Shown: positions 18,471-28,144, counted from the stretch's first letter. The stretch: 64,000 nucleotides of DNA from Enterovibrio sp051650965 (GCA_051650965.1 JBOFRL010000030.1:29042-93041), one strand, 5' to 3'. A program made the numbers and translations. Notes: generated by a model from the sequence alone, not told the origin.

Positions 18471-19238
18471 CTACCACTTTTTTTTGCGCTCAAACATCTG
18501 ATCGCGCTCAAGTGCCTCTTTTTCGGCCAAATTCTTCTTCTCAATGATCATGCTATGTTCATTTTCTTGCTCAAGCTCGATTTCAGTGATGATGGCGCTG
18601 AATTTTAGCTTGGCCTCGTCGCTGTAAGGCGTGTCGCGATGATTGAGCACTTCCATCGCCTTTTGCGCCAGCTGCAGCGCAACGCCAGACTGCTTTTTAT
18701 CGCGCGCGTCGTATACGCGCTTAAGTAGGTTTTCCACATTGATTTTGAGCTGCATCTGCTCGAGTCTGCTGTTTTCATTGATGAAAGCTTGCGTGGCTAG
18801 ACGCCCTTTGGTGTGCTCAGACTTGATCACGGTGCGTAATTTTTTTACGAGCTTTAACATAGAGATAGCTTTTCTGTCGTCCTCTGGAACAATAAACGAC
18901 ATGGGATCTTTTTCTTGGTAGTTGGTTTTGAGCAGATTGATTTGATTCTCAATGGCGGTGACGCGCGTTTGTATGTTGGGATCTTTGGGATCAAGTGACT
19001 GCAGCACGCGTAGCGTTTCGACGATTTTTTTATTCAAGCAGATCAGCAGATCCGCGCTATAAGGCAAATTGTGCACGTTGCCGATAAGCTCTTCGGTGGT
19101 ATCAATCACCGCAATATGTTTTGCCGCCTCTTTTCTTTTATAATTAGCAACTTGTTGGCGTTGCTGCGTGACGATGTTATAGCCAATTAGCAAAGAAAAC
19201 AGCGCAAGGCATAACCCAATAATAAGAGCGATATCCAT
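18471..19238 (-). CDS. Hypothetical membrane-anchored coiled-coil protein
   Basis: 255 residues from the ATG at 19238; the frame is open to 19322, but AAGAG precedes this ATG and the hydrophobic segment starts there. Residues 3-20 (IALIIGLCLALFSLLIGY) form one membrane span, and the rest is charged, helical and probably coiled coil, rich in Lys, Glu, Gln and Leu, facing the cytoplasm if the positive residues after the span stay inside. No family recognised. It ends close to the convergent cysB stop, and its 5' end faces the divergent methyltransferase gene. Confidence 0.7.
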   Translation of the reverse strand: MDIALIIGLCLALFSLLIGYNIVTQQRQQVANYKRKEAAKHIAVIDTTEELIGNVHNLPYSADLLICLNKKIVETLRVLQSLDPKDPNIQTRVTAIENQINLLKTNYQEKDPMSFIVPEDDRKAISMLKLVKKLRTVIKSEHTKGRLATQAFINENSRLEQMQLKINVENLLKRVYDARDKKQSGVALQLAQKAMEVLNHRDTPYSDEAKLKFSAIITEIELEQENEHSMIIEKKNLAEKEALERDQMFERKKKW

Positions 19239-19418
19239 AAAAAACTCTTTTAGTGAGAAGAAGAAAAAAGATACTTTAAATAAGATATACCAGAAAATTG
19301 ATTGTGCATGATTTATAGCCAAGTTTTGCGCTCAATTACCTTTTCCGTGACAAATTCTGCAGCCTTTCATGCTAAAGATTGTTTTTTATTTACTTTATTT
19401 TCCGTTTTGGCGAAGGCA

Positions 19419-20615
19419 ATGCAAGGATCTCAGCGTCATTTTCAACTTTTAGACCAGTATTTATCTCATCACCAGCACTTTTGGCAAAATCGCCCGTTTG
19501 AATGGCAAAAGTTGCCGTGGTGGCACAGTCACCCTCAATTGTGTCAATGGCTTAGCGCGCTTGATGCTGCACAACTTGCTCAGTTAAAAGAAGCGCCGCA
19601 GGCGCTTTGCGAAATCGTGCAAACATGGCTGCCGGAGGTGGCAAATTTCACAACGCTTTGCCAAGTGGAGCCTGCGCTTTGTAACGACCTTCAGGCGCCC
19701 ACCTCTTTGCAAGAGGGAATTGCATTTCGTAAATGGCAGCAAATTGACGCTTTTAACCGCGCAATTCCGTTATCTTCCCAAAATGACACAAAAATGTGGC
19801 TTGATTGGTGCGCAGGAAAAGGCCATCTTAGCCGCGTGGTATCAGCAACGCGCGCGCAGGCGATCACCTGTTTAGAGTGGCAAAGTGCGCTGTGCGATGA
19901 CGGGGCTAAGATCGCCCAAAAATTGCAGCTACCGCTCACCTTTGTGCAAGAAGATGCCTTTTCGCCGGCGGCGGCTGCGCAGCTAAATGCGGCCAGTGAC
20001 GTTGTCGCGCTGCATGCGTGCGGGCAATTGCACATTCGCCTGCTGCAGCTGCTGGCAGAGCAAAGCGCGCGCGTTGCACTTGCGCCGTGCTGTTACCATT
20101 TGATTGACGGCGATTTTTATCAGCCGTTGTCGTCGCTGGGGAAAGCGTCCCCGCTGCGCCTAAGTCGCCACGATCTCAAATTGCCGCTGCAAGAGACGGT
20201 GACCGCGCCCAATAACGTTAAAAAACGGCGGGTGACGGAGATAAGTTTTAGGCTCGGGTTTGACTGTCTGCAAAAGCAGCTGCGCGGCACTGACAGCTAT
20301 CTGCCTTTGCCTAATGTGCCAAAATCTATGTTGGATGAGGGATTTGGCTATTTTTGCCAATGGGCGGCGCAAGCCAAAGGGCTTACATTGCCTAAAAATG
20401 TGGCCTTTGACGAATTTTTGCGCCAAGGCGAAGCGCGCTTTGTGCTGGTCGAGCAGATGGAGACGCTGCGCACGCTGTTTCGTCGGCCGTTAGAGCTGTG
20501 GCTTGCGCTCGATAAGGTGCTGTATATGCAAGAAAAAGGGTTTAAAGCGCAGCTCTGGCAATTTTGTCCGCGCGAATTAACGCCGCGTAATTTATTGATC
20601 TATTGCGAAAAATAG
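19419..20615 (+). CDS. SAM-dependent methyltransferase (Methyltransf_32 / METTL25-like)
   Basis: 398 residues from the chosen ATG; the frame is open from a TTG at 19302, but the family starts about 15 residues before HHQHFWQNRPFEW, which favours 19419. The SAM-binding site is MWLDWCAGKGHLSR, followed by VALHACGQLHIRLL and ALAPCCYHLIDGDFY, the pattern of the Methyltransf_32 group that includes eukaryotic METTL25/RRNAD1. Similar proteins occur across Vibrio-like bacteria; the substrate is unknown to me. It stands between a hypothetical gene and the sugar symporter, with no obvious functional link. Confidence 0.78.
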   Translation: MQGSQRHFQLLDQYLSHHQHFWQNRPFEWQKLPWWHSHPQLCQWLSALDAAQLAQLKEAPQALCEIVQTWLPEVANFTTLCQVEPALCNDLQAPTSLQEGIAFRKWQQIDAFNRAIPLSSQNDTKMWLDWCAGKGHLSRVVSATRAQAITCLEWQSALCDDGAKIAQKLQLPLTFVQEDAFSPAAAAQLNAASDVVALHACGQLHIRLLQLLAEQSARVALAPCCYHLIDGDFYQPLSSLGKASPLRLSRHDLKLPLQETVTAPNNVKKRRVTEISFRLGFDCLQKQLRGTDSYLPLPNVPKSMLDEGFGYFCQWAAQAKGLTLPKNVAFDEFLRQGEARFVLVEQMETLRTLFRRPLELWLALDKVLYMQEKGFKAQLWQFCPRELTPRNLLIYCEK

Positions 20616-20687
20616 CGGCGTTTTTTGTCAGGCCGGTGACCGCCGAACTATACTTTTGCGTGAAAACGGGATTTTTTTTAAAATTTA

Positions 20688-20703
20688 TTGTAAACGTTTT
20701 CAC
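20688..20703. promoter_or_regulatory. GalR-type operator upstream of the symporter
   Basis: TTGTAAACGTTTTCAC has one mismatch to the gal operator consensus and shares the AAACGTTTTCAC half with the lacZ site. It lies about 130 bases before the symporter ATG, upstream of a second, weaker site at 20784. Confidence 0.7.
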
Positions 20704-20783
20704 TAACAAGCGGCAGATCACAGAAAAAAAGTAGTCACATTGGTTACCATGCGCACCAGATAAAAAAATGTGGTTTGCGGATG

Positions 20784-20799
20784 GCGAAAACGTTTGCGG
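20784..20799. promoter_or_regulatory. Second, weaker GalR-type site
   Basis: GCGAAAACGTTTGCGG has the same AAAACGTTT core but three mismatches to the gal consensus. Its centre is 96 bases from the first site and 40 bases before the symporter ATG at 20832. Paired sites about 100 bases apart recall the looping operators of the E. coli gal operon. Confidence 0.5.
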
Positions 20800-20831
20800 A
20801 CACAAAACGTAGAGGCGGTAATAGGATATCT

Positions 20832-22205
20832 ATGACAGATAAAATTTCATTGCAGACCAAGCTCTCTTATGGACTGGGGGCTCTGGGTAAAGATTTTGCG
20901 TGCGCGCCTATTTACATCTTTTTGATGTTTTATTTTACAGACGTGGCGAACTTACCAACGGCTTTTGTGGGAACCATTTTTCTTTTAGCGCGGATCTTGG
21001 ATGCTATCACCGATCCGATGATGGGAGTGATAGTCGATAACACCCGCTCGCGCTTTGGCAAATTCCGTCCTTGGATTGTGATTGGCACCGTGTTAAATGC
21101 GGTCGTGCTGGTCGCGCTCTTTAGCTCGCACCTCTTTAGCGGAACGGCGCTTTATCTGTATGCGGCAGCCGCTTACATTTTGTGGGGATTAACGTACACC
21201 ATTATGGATATTCCATACTGGTCGATGATCCCAGCGCTATCAAAATCGCGCGAAGAGCGTGAAAAGCTGGTGGTCTGGCCGCGTCTTTTTGCCAGCCTTG
21301 CATGGTTTATCACCGGTACTTACGGTTTGCACATTGTCGGTAAGCTTGGCGACGGCGATCAAGGCACTGGATTTTTGCATGTGTCGATCCTAATTGCAGT
21401 GCTGTTCATCATGAGCGCGTTTTTGGTAGCGCGGAATGTGAAAGAAAAAACACAAGCAAGCACCTTGATGCACAAATTTAGCTTTAAAGCGGTTGCGTCG
21501 ATCATCAACAAAAACGATCAACTCAAAGCGCTGATAGGCTCAGTACTTTCATTCCAAATAGCGAACATGCTCGTTGGCGGTTTTGCCATTTACTACTTCA
21601 CCTACGCGCTTGGCAATAAAGATCTTTTCCCAGCTTACATGCTCGTCGCAGGACTTGCTGAAGTTGCGGGCGTCTTTTTATTCCCCCACATTGCGGCAAA
21701 ATTACCGCGCAAATACTTGTGGTTTATCGCATGTAGCGGCCCGCTGCTTTCAAGCATTTTGCTTTTCGTTGTCTCGACCACATCCCCTGGCAACGTGCTT
21801 TTGATCGGCCTGTCTGGCGCCATCATCAAGTTTGGCGTAGGCGTTGCGAACGCACTGCAAACGGTAATGCTTGCGGACGTTGCGGACTATGGCGAGAGCA
21901 AAATTGGCTACCGTACTGAAAGCGTGATCTTCTCTGTGCAGACGATGATGGTGAAATTTGCCGGTGCGAGCAGCGGTTTTATCGTCGGTATTGGCCTGTT
22001 CTTAGTCGGTTATGTGGCAAATCAGCAGCAAACCCCTGAAACCATTGCAGGAATTGAGGCAATGATGATTGGTCTGCCGATCGCGCTAATGTGCGTCAGC
22101 ATTTACATTTATAAGCGTTACTACCGTTTGCACGAAGGCTTTAACAAAGAGCTGTTCGACAAAATGCAAAACGAGGAGAAGCCAGCGGTGTTGTCTCAAG
22201 CGTGA
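20832..22205 (+). CDS. MelB-type glycoside:cation symporter (GPH family)
   Basis: 457 residues with about twelve membrane spans. The start is the ATG at 20832 with AGGA upstream (MTDKISLQTKLSYGLGALGK); a longer frame from 20775 would run through the operator at 20784 and is rejected. Key GPH motifs: LARILDAITDPMMGVIVDNT with the two aspartates that bind the coupling cation in MelB, RSRFGKFRPWI, and late DYGESKIGYRTES. It imports galactosides with H+ or Na+ and is the probable uptake system for the substrates of lacZ and the alpha-galactosidase. Exact sugar (melibiose, lactose or raffinose) cannot be read from sequence. A terminator follows. Confidence 0.88.
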   Translation: MTDKISLQTKLSYGLGALGKDFACAPIYIFLMFYFTDVANLPTAFVGTIFLLARILDAITDPMMGVIVDNTRSRFGKFRPWIVIGTVLNAVVLVALFSSHLFSGTALYLYAAAAYILWGLTYTIMDIPYWSMIPALSKSREEREKLVVWPRLFASLAWFITGTYGLHIVGKLGDGDQGTGFLHVSILIAVLFIMSAFLVARNVKEKTQASTLMHKFSFKAVASIINKNDQLKALIGSVLSFQIANMLVGGFAIYYFTYALGNKDLFPAYMLVAGLAEVAGVFLFPHIAAKLPRKYLWFIACSGPLLSSILLFVVSTTSPGNVLLIGLSGAIIKFGVGVANALQTVMLADVADYGESKIGYRTESVIFSVQTMMVKFAGASSGFIVGIGLFLVGYVANQQQTPETIAGIEAMMIGLPIALMCVSIYIYKRYYRLHEGFNKELFDKMQNEEKPAVLSQA

Positions 22206-22232
22206 TGACAAAGTTAGCTATCTAGAACAAAG

Positions 22233-22262
22233 ATCCGAGTTTTTAAACTCGGATTTTTTTTT
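22233..22262 (+). terminator. Intrinsic terminator after the symporter
   Basis: ATCCGAGTTT paired with AAACTCGGAT, followed by T8-9, 28 bases after the stop codon. Confidence 0.85.
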
Positions 22263-22304
22263 GTGGTACGTTAATATTGCATATCGTTCTGCTGTGAGTT
22301 GCTC

Positions 22305-24323
22305 ATGAACAAAAATTTTATCTTACACTCGCCTTTTTCCCCCGCAGGGGATCAGCCTTCCGCCATCGCTCAGCTGCTGGACGGCTTAGAGTCTGGTCTT
22401 GCGCACCAAACGCTGCTTGGCGTAACCGGCTCTGGCAAAACTTACACCATGGCCAATGTGATAGCGCAGACCAATCGGCCAACCATGATCCTCGCGCCCA
22501 ACAAAACGCTGGCCGCGCAGCTGTATGGCGAGATGAAAGCCTTTTTCCCGCAAAACGCGGTGGAATATTTTGTCTCGTATTACGACTACTACCAGCCGGA
22601 AGCCTATGTGCCAAGCTCAGACACCTTCATCGAAAAAGATGCAGCGGTCAATGAGCACATCGATCAGATGCGCCTGTCTGCCACCAAAGCGCTGATGGAG
22701 CGGCGTGACGTGATCATCGTTGCGTCGGTTTCTGCCATTTACGGCCTTGGCGATCCCGAGTCTTATTTGAAAATGATGCTGCATTTGCGCCGCGGCGATT
22801 TTATCGAGCAGCGCAGCATTTTGCGTCGGTTGAGCGAGCTGCAATATACGCGTAATGATCAAGCATTTATGCGCGGCACATTTCGCGTGCGCGGCGAAGT
22901 TATCGACATTTATCCGGCCGACTCTGATCAAAACGCGGTGCGCGTTGAGCTGTTTGACGGCGAAGTGGAGCGCTTAAGCGTGTTTGATCCGCTCACGGGC
23001 GCTGTGATAGACAACAACGTGGCGCGGTTTACCATCTTCCCAAAGACACACTATGTGACGCCGCGCGAGCGCATTTTAGAAGCCATCGAGCAGATCAAAC
23101 AAGAGCTGGTGCAGCGTAAAGCGCAGTTTTTGGCCGAGCAAAAATTGGTTGAGGAGCAGCGTTTGTCGCAGCGTACGCTGTATGACATCGAAATGATGCA
23201 AGAGCTTGGCTATTGCAACGGCATAGAAAACTATTCGCGCTATTTAAGTGGCCGCCAGCCGGGCGAGCCGCCGCCAACGCTATTTGATTACCTGCCGGCC
23301 GACGGGCTGTTGTTCATTGACGAGTCGCACAACACCGTGCCGCAAATTGGCGCGATGTACAAGGGCGACCGCTCGCGCAAAGAGACTTTGGTGCAGTATG
23401 GTTTTCGCCTTCCTTCTGCGCTTGACAATCGGCCGCTGCAATTTGCTGAATTTGAAGCGCTCGCGCCGCAAACCATTTTCGTCTCCGCCACGCCAAGCCA
23501 GTATGAGCTTGAAAAATCGGCCGGCGACGTGGTTGAGCAGGTGGTGCGCCCGACGGGACTTTTAGATCCGCTGATAGAAATTCGCCCAGTTGCAATACAA
23601 GTTGATGATTTGCTTAGCGAAGCTAATCTGCGGGCGGCCAAAGACGAGCGCGTTTTGGTGACGACCTTGACCAAACGCATGGCCGAAGATCTCACGGAAT
23701 ACCTGCAAGAGCACGGCGTGCGAGTGCGCTATTTGCACTCTGATATTGATACGGTTGAGCGCATGGAAATCATCCGCGATCTGCGGCTCGGCGAGTTTGA
23801 CGTGCTGGTTGGGATCAACTTGCTGCGTGAAGGGCTTGATATTCCAGAAGTTTCGCTGGTTGCGATTTTGGATGCGGACAAAGAGGGCTTTTTGCGTTCA
23901 GAGCGCTCGCTGATCCAGACGATGGGGCGTGCGGCGCGTCACTTGGAAGGCAAGGCCATTTTGTATGCTGACACTATCACCGGCTCTATGCAACGCGCGA
24001 TTGATGAAACCGAGCGGCGACGTGAAAAACAGCGCCAGTACAACGAGGCGCACGGCATCGTGCCGCAAAAGCTCAATAAAAAAGTGACCGACGTGCTTGA
24101 GCTTGGCGCAAAACGCAGCGCGCGCAGCACAAAAGGCGCAAAGCCGCCTGTTGCCAAAATGGACGAATACGAAGGGCTACGCAGTAGCGCGCAAATTGAT
24201 CAGCAGATCAGCCGCTTAGAAAAACAGATGTATGACGCGGCGCAAAATCTGGAGTTTGAGCTGGCCGCATCGCTGCGTGATGAAATTGCTTTGCTGCGAG
24301 AGATGTTCATTCGTAAAAGTTAA
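22305..24323 (+). CDS. uvrB: Excinuclease ABC subunit B
   Basis: 672 residues (E. coli 673). UvrB is the damage-verifying helicase-like subunit of nucleotide excision repair and works with UvrA and UvrC. Visible: Walker A GVTGSGKTY, the beta-hairpin region VEYFVSYYDYYQPEAYVP, DEAD-type LLFIDESH, motif V/VI VGINLLREGLDIPEVSL and QTMGRAARH, and the C-terminal UVR motif (YDAAQNLEFELAASLRDEI) that contacts UvrC. The ATG at 22305 is preferred over the TTG two codons earlier. No LexA box is visible in the short upstream gap. Confidence 0.97.
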   Translation: MNKNFILHSPFSPAGDQPSAIAQLLDGLESGLAHQTLLGVTGSGKTYTMANVIAQTNRPTMILAPNKTLAAQLYGEMKAFFPQNAVEYFVSYYDYYQPEAYVPSSDTFIEKDAAVNEHIDQMRLSATKALMERRDVIIVASVSAIYGLGDPESYLKMMLHLRRGDFIEQRSILRRLSELQYTRNDQAFMRGTFRVRGEVIDIYPADSDQNAVRVELFDGEVERLSVFDPLTGAVIDNNVARFTIFPKTHYVTPRERILEAIEQIKQELVQRKAQFLAEQKLVEEQRLSQRTLYDIEMMQELGYCNGIENYSRYLSGRQPGEPPPTLFDYLPADGLLFIDESHNTVPQIGAMYKGDRSRKETLVQYGFRLPSALDNRPLQFAEFEALAPQTIFVSATPSQYELEKSAGDVVEQVVRPTGLLDPLIEIRPVAIQVDDLLSEANLRAAKDERVLVTTLTKRMAEDLTEYLQEHGVRVRYLHSDIDTVERMEIIRDLRLGEFDVLVGINLLREGLDIPEVSLVAILDADKEGFLRSERSLIQTMGRAARHLEGKAILYADTITGSMQRAIDETERRREKQRQYNEAHGIVPQKLNKKVTDVLELGAKRSARSTKGAKPPVAKMDEYEGLRSSAQIDQQISRLEKQMYDAAQNLEFELAASLRDEIALLREMFIRKS

Positions 24324-24414
24324 CACTATGATTATTAAGTTAATAAATTTAGAAAACGGTATTGGGCACTTAAGTAAAAACTGTAATAACTTATTGAGTT
24401 ATATGGAGTAATGC

Positions 24415-25773
24415 GTGATTTCAGTGGAAAAAACTCAAGAGTTTGCGGTAAAAATTGCACTGCTCAACGAGGAGATAAAAGGGCAAGACGTTGAGTTTTT
24501 TCTTTTTATTCCTGGCGAGCTCAATTTTTCTAAACGTGTTATGTCGGAGGTGGAGTTTTATGAGACGGTGCTGTCAAACCACCGTACATATTACTCTTCG
24601 CAAAACCATTTGCCGCTGGTTTATTCGCGATTAGCTAGTCGTGACAAGCTGCCGGCCGACAAATATCGGGTAAGTTTGAGCTTATACGCCTATCAATATG
24701 CGCTCTCTTTGGAAAAAACGACGCACCGTTTTTTTGACACGCTCAGTGGCATGGATGACACGCAGGCGGTTGCGCAGCTTGAGCAGATGACCGATATGGC
24801 GGTGGAGATCTTGACGCGCCTGCGCCGTTATGTGCCTAAAGGCGACGATTTGAGCCTATATTACGCCAATGTCGACAATTACCTCTCGTGGCTTACCGAG
24901 CAGCGCTTTTTGTCGCTGATCGCGCACATGCCAAGAAACAGCGCGTTCAAGATGATCCGCGAGCAGCTGATCAGCTTTTGCGTTTCTGAGCAGCAGTACC
25001 GCATTGAGCGCAATTACAACTCGGAAAAGGCGCAGCGCGATCCCGCGCGTATGGTCAATAAAATGCGCCTCGCGCGCCGTCTTATCGAATATCCGGTGAC
25101 CATCCGCCAGACCGACGTGATGCTTGGGCAAGGCGTTAACAAGCTTATCAAAGGCGTGGCGACGGGTCTTTTGATGGTGCTGATTACGCTGACAATCACG
25201 CGTTTGCGCGGCTATTTGGGTGAAATTACCTTTTCATTCATGATGGTGCTGCTGGTGATCTATGCGCTGCGGGAAATTTTTAAGGACGATTTGGGCGAGG
25301 CGATGTGGCGCTGGATCCGCAAGGGGCGGCCAAAGTGGCGCAAAAAATTTACCGATCCCACCTCCGGCCAAACTATCGGCCATCAGTTTGAATGGCTTGA
25401 TTTTTTGCCATTTGAAAAATTGCCCGAAGATGTGCTGCAGGTGCGCCGCGGTAAGCTGCGCCAGCTTGAGGAGGCGGTGGTGCGCATTCGCATGCAAACG
25501 CAGATGTCGACCACAAAATTTTTAAGTGGCTATGAAATGACGCGTGAGGTGTGGAAGCTCGATTTTCGTCCTTTTTCGCGATTAATGACCCGTGGGCAGA
25601 AAAATTACTATTTGTTGAATGATGGTCAGGTGACGCGCGAGTCGATAGAAAAACGCCACCAATTCAATCTCATCGCCAAGCAAAAAAATCACGACGGCAC
25701 AGTGACCTTGCTGCGCTGGAAGATCACCATTAATCGCTCGAAAATTATTGATGTAGAAGAAATTTCTATGTGA
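24415..25773 (+). CDS. Hypothetical membrane protein
   Basis: 452 residues from a GTG with GGAG upstream. Two adjacent membrane spans lie at about residues 247-285 (GVATGLLMVLITLTITRL and FSFMMVLLVIYALREIF), between a 240-residue soluble helical N-terminus and a 165-residue C-terminal part that contains a basic segment (RWIRKGRPKWRKKF) and a strand-rich tail. No family recognised, though it resembles uncharacterised proteins of other marine gammaproteobacteria in general style. It follows uvrB by 91 bases without a visible terminator, so co-transcription is possible. Confidence 0.72.
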   Translation: MISVEKTQEFAVKIALLNEEIKGQDVEFFLFIPGELNFSKRVMSEVEFYETVLSNHRTYYSSQNHLPLVYSRLASRDKLPADKYRVSLSLYAYQYALSLEKTTHRFFDTLSGMDDTQAVAQLEQMTDMAVEILTRLRRYVPKGDDLSLYYANVDNYLSWLTEQRFLSLIAHMPRNSAFKMIREQLISFCVSEQQYRIERNYNSEKAQRDPARMVNKMRLARRLIEYPVTIRQTDVMLGQGVNKLIKGVATGLLMVLITLTITRLRGYLGEITFSFMMVLLVIYALREIFKDDLGEAMWRWIRKGRPKWRKKFTDPTSGQTIGHQFEWLDFLPFEKLPEDVLQVRRGKLRQLEEAVVRIRMQTQMSTTKFLSGYEMTREVWKLDFRPFSRLMTRGQKNYYLLNDGQVTRESIEKRHQFNLIAKQKNHDGTVTLLRWKITINRSKIIDVEEISM

Positions 25774-26069
25774 TTAGCACGCTATTTCGCCTTTCTTAAT
25801 TGCCTGTGTTTTTATATAGGCAATTAAGTTGTCTGTTAAAATTTACTCGATTGATATTTAAAAGAAATTAACTCTGCGATTTAAGCTGCTTACTTTTCTG
25901 TGCGTGAATTTCCATGAAATCCCATTTTTTTTACTTCAAATTGAATGCATTTATGTGCAATATGCTGATATGTTTGTGTGGTGTTTTTGGCGCTATTATC
26001 AATAAAGCTTATGCAAAACAGGGTTGAATTCGTTGTTTTACAGTAAAAAAAGCGCCTTTTAACTAGATT

Positions 26070-27233
26070 GTGAATGCTAAACGCTATTTTTTGCAAGTTC
26101 TAAACTATCTCGTTGAAATAAAGCTTATTTTAGATAGCGTATTTGAAAATGTGCAGAGGCTCGTGAAAAAAACATTCGATAAATCCAAGCGAAATAGCAA
26201 CGCAGCATTGTGTAAACGATGGGGCTTTCTTGGCGAAAGTCCCGCGATGCAGAGTGTATATCAACTTATTGATTCAGCAGCACAAAGTAAGGCGACTGTG
26301 TTCATCACCGGCGAAAGTGGCACCGGTAAAGAAGTGTGCGCGGAGGCCATACATGCTGCAAGTCCCCGAAAAGATGGGCCTTTTATCGCAATCAACTGCG
26401 CGGCTATTCCTAAAGATCTCATAGAAAGTGAGCTGTTTGGCCATGTCAAAGGGGCCTTTACTGGCGCGCTATTTGACAGGCAAGGCGCGGTAGAAAATGC
26501 GCATGGCGGCACGCTTTTTTTGGATGAGATCTGCGAAATGGATTTGAATTTGCAGACAAAATTGCTGCGATTCATTCAGACTTCGCACTTTAATAAAGTC
26601 GGGGGCTCGCAGACCAATCAGGTCGATGTACGCTTTGTCTGCGCGACCAACCGCGACCCGTGGCAAGCGGTTTTGCGCGGCAGTTTTCGCGAAGATCTCT
26701 ACTATCGGCTGCACGTGATCCCTGTGACGCTGCCGCCGCTGCGTGCGCGCAGTGCCGACATTTTGCTGATGGCGCAGTTCTTTTTGCTGCAATATGCCGC
26801 TGAAGAGGGCAAGTCGTTTCAGACATTTAGCCCGCAGGTGCAAAATTATCTGCTCGGTCACTCTTGGCCAGGCAATGTGCGCCAGCTGCAAAATGTGATC
26901 CGCAATATCGTCGTTTTGCATACGGGCGAAACGGTGATGATGGAGATGTTGCCGGCTTCCTTCTTGGCGACCGCAAACTTTATCAATCAAGAAGATAGCG
27001 TCGGCTGCGTTTATCATCCTCAAGGTTTGCCGCTCAATCTCGCGCATGGCAGTGCTAAAGAAGAGAGCGCGCCATCAAAGGCGAATATCGAGCCACTGCG
27101 GCTGGTTGAGAAACGCGCGATATTAACGGCGGTCGATTTGTGCAATGGCAACATCCCGCAAGCGGCGGGGCTGCTTGAGATCAGCCCGTCGACCCTTTAT
27201 CGCAAATTGCAGTTTTGGCAGCAAGACGACTGA
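26070..27233 (+). CDS. Sigma54-dependent activator lacking a receiver domain (LuxO-like)
   Basis: 387 residues. The AAA+ domain begins near residue 53 (FLGESPAMQSVYQLI), with Walker A GESGTGKE (81-88), the sigma54-contact loop GAFTGA (128-133), Walker B GGTLFLDEI and the arginine-finger region FREDLYYRLHV. The C-terminus has a FIS-type helix-turn-helix, NIPQAAGLLEISPSTLYRKL, close to LuxO. LuxO and most relatives carry about 120 residues of phospho-receiver; here only about 50 poorly conserved residues precede the ATPase. Such proteins are either constitutively active or controlled by a partner. The start is uncertain: GTG 26070 has no good ribosome site. Confidence 0.85.
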   Translation: MNAKRYFLQVLNYLVEIKLILDSVFENVQRLVKKTFDKSKRNSNAALCKRWGFLGESPAMQSVYQLIDSAAQSKATVFITGESGTGKEVCAEAIHAASPRKDGPFIAINCAAIPKDLIESELFGHVKGAFTGALFDRQGAVENAHGGTLFLDEICEMDLNLQTKLLRFIQTSHFNKVGGSQTNQVDVRFVCATNRDPWQAVLRGSFREDLYYRLHVIPVTLPPLRARSADILLMAQFFLLQYAAEEGKSFQTFSPQVQNYLLGHSWPGNVRQLQNVIRNIVVLHTGETVMMEMLPASFLATANFINQEDSVGCVYHPQGLPLNLAHGSAKEESAPSKANIEPLRLVEKRAILTAVDLCNGNIPQAAGLLEISPSTLYRKLQFWQQDD

Positions 27234-27660
27234 AACAAAGATGAGTGAGCGCGCTGTAATAGCTCTCCTTTTTATCGCCGCGGCCATTTTTGTAGCTTGT
27301 GCGGCCTCTGCGCAGAGCAAGCACGTTTCGGCTCTCCCTTGTCCAGCGCCCGTTTTCAATTCCGCGCATGAGATTTTCCCTCACACGGCTTTACATAAAT
27401 GTTTCACCAGCTCACCTTCGCTGCAGCTCTTCTCTTTGCCGGTTGCAAATATACAAATCCTGCTTTGTATGGCTTTTCCTTTTCATATAACCCAAGACAC
27501 AAGCTTCGACGCTGATTTCAGCTTCTTGAGCAACGATGCGCCGATGTAAAATAGCTCTTTCGCAACTTGGGTGGAAGAATATTGATGAAACTTTTTATTA
27601 AACAAAGATCTAAGCTGTTTTAAGCTCTAGATCATGCGATGCCCTTTCTTAAGAACTTTT
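27234..27660. other. Gene-poor stretch before an IS remnant
   Basis: About 430 bases between the activator and an ISL3 remnant. A frame at 27241-27549 would encode 102 residues with a signal-like start (MSERAVIALLFIAAAIFVAC), but there is no clear ribosome site and the rest reads like random sequence. No terminator was recognised. Confidence 0.4.
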
Positions 27661-27664
27661 ACAA

Positions 27665-28144
27665 TTGCCATGCGGCTGGATTTTGACCCAAAAATCCATA
27701 GACATTGCCGGAGTGACGATCAACTTTCGTTCATCTCGCAAGACCGCACATTGTCCTGACAGCCTTAAACACAGCACTGGCGTGCATAACTATCGCAGGC
27801 GCCGGATACAGCATCTGCCCAGCTCAGGCCAGCCGCTCTGGTTAGTGTTTAGCATCCGCCACTGGTACTGCCGCAATTCGTCATGTGCGCGTAAAATTTT
27901 TGCCGAGTCGCTAGCACCTTTTGCAGGGGCGCACCAGCAATCGTCGCAAGCTTTACAAGATTTACAGCAGCAGCTCGGACTTATCGCAGGTGGTGAGGCA
28001 GGAAGGCATGCAGCAACTGCCGTGGGGCTAAAAAGCAGCGCAGATACTTTACTTCGCAGGGTGGTTAACGCTCCTGAGACCCACGTCCTTGCAACGCCTC
28101 ATATTGGCATTGATGAATGGGCGTGGCGTCGGGGACATCGCTAA
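27665..28144 (+). pseudogene. Truncated ISL3-family transposase
   Basis: 159 codons in one frame matching the N-terminal half of ISL3 transposases: AHCPDSLKHSTGVHNYRRRR (a decayed zinc finger; the second CxxC pair is reduced to CPDS), then FSIRHWYCRNSSCARKIFAE, the AGGEAGRH-type helix, LKSSADTLLRRV and finally HIGIDEWAWRRGHR, where the frame ends. The catalytic domain continues after DxWAWRRGxRYGT in intact elements, so only the DNA-binding half and the first catalytic Asp remain. A different IS end follows 46 bases later. Confidence 0.78.

Noticed and set aside
20775..20831. Earlier ATG for the MelB-type symporter
   Set aside because: It would place the AAAACGTTT palindrome inside the coding region, adds residues unlike any GPH protein, and a ribosome site lies before 20832.
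22240..22304. LexA box in front of uvrB
   Set aside because: I looked for CTG-N10-CAG with an AT-rich centre and did not find one in the short gap after the terminator.
27241..27549. Possible 102-residue exported protein
   Set aside because: Only the first 25 residues look like a signal peptide; no ribosome site, and the remaining sequence is not protein-like.
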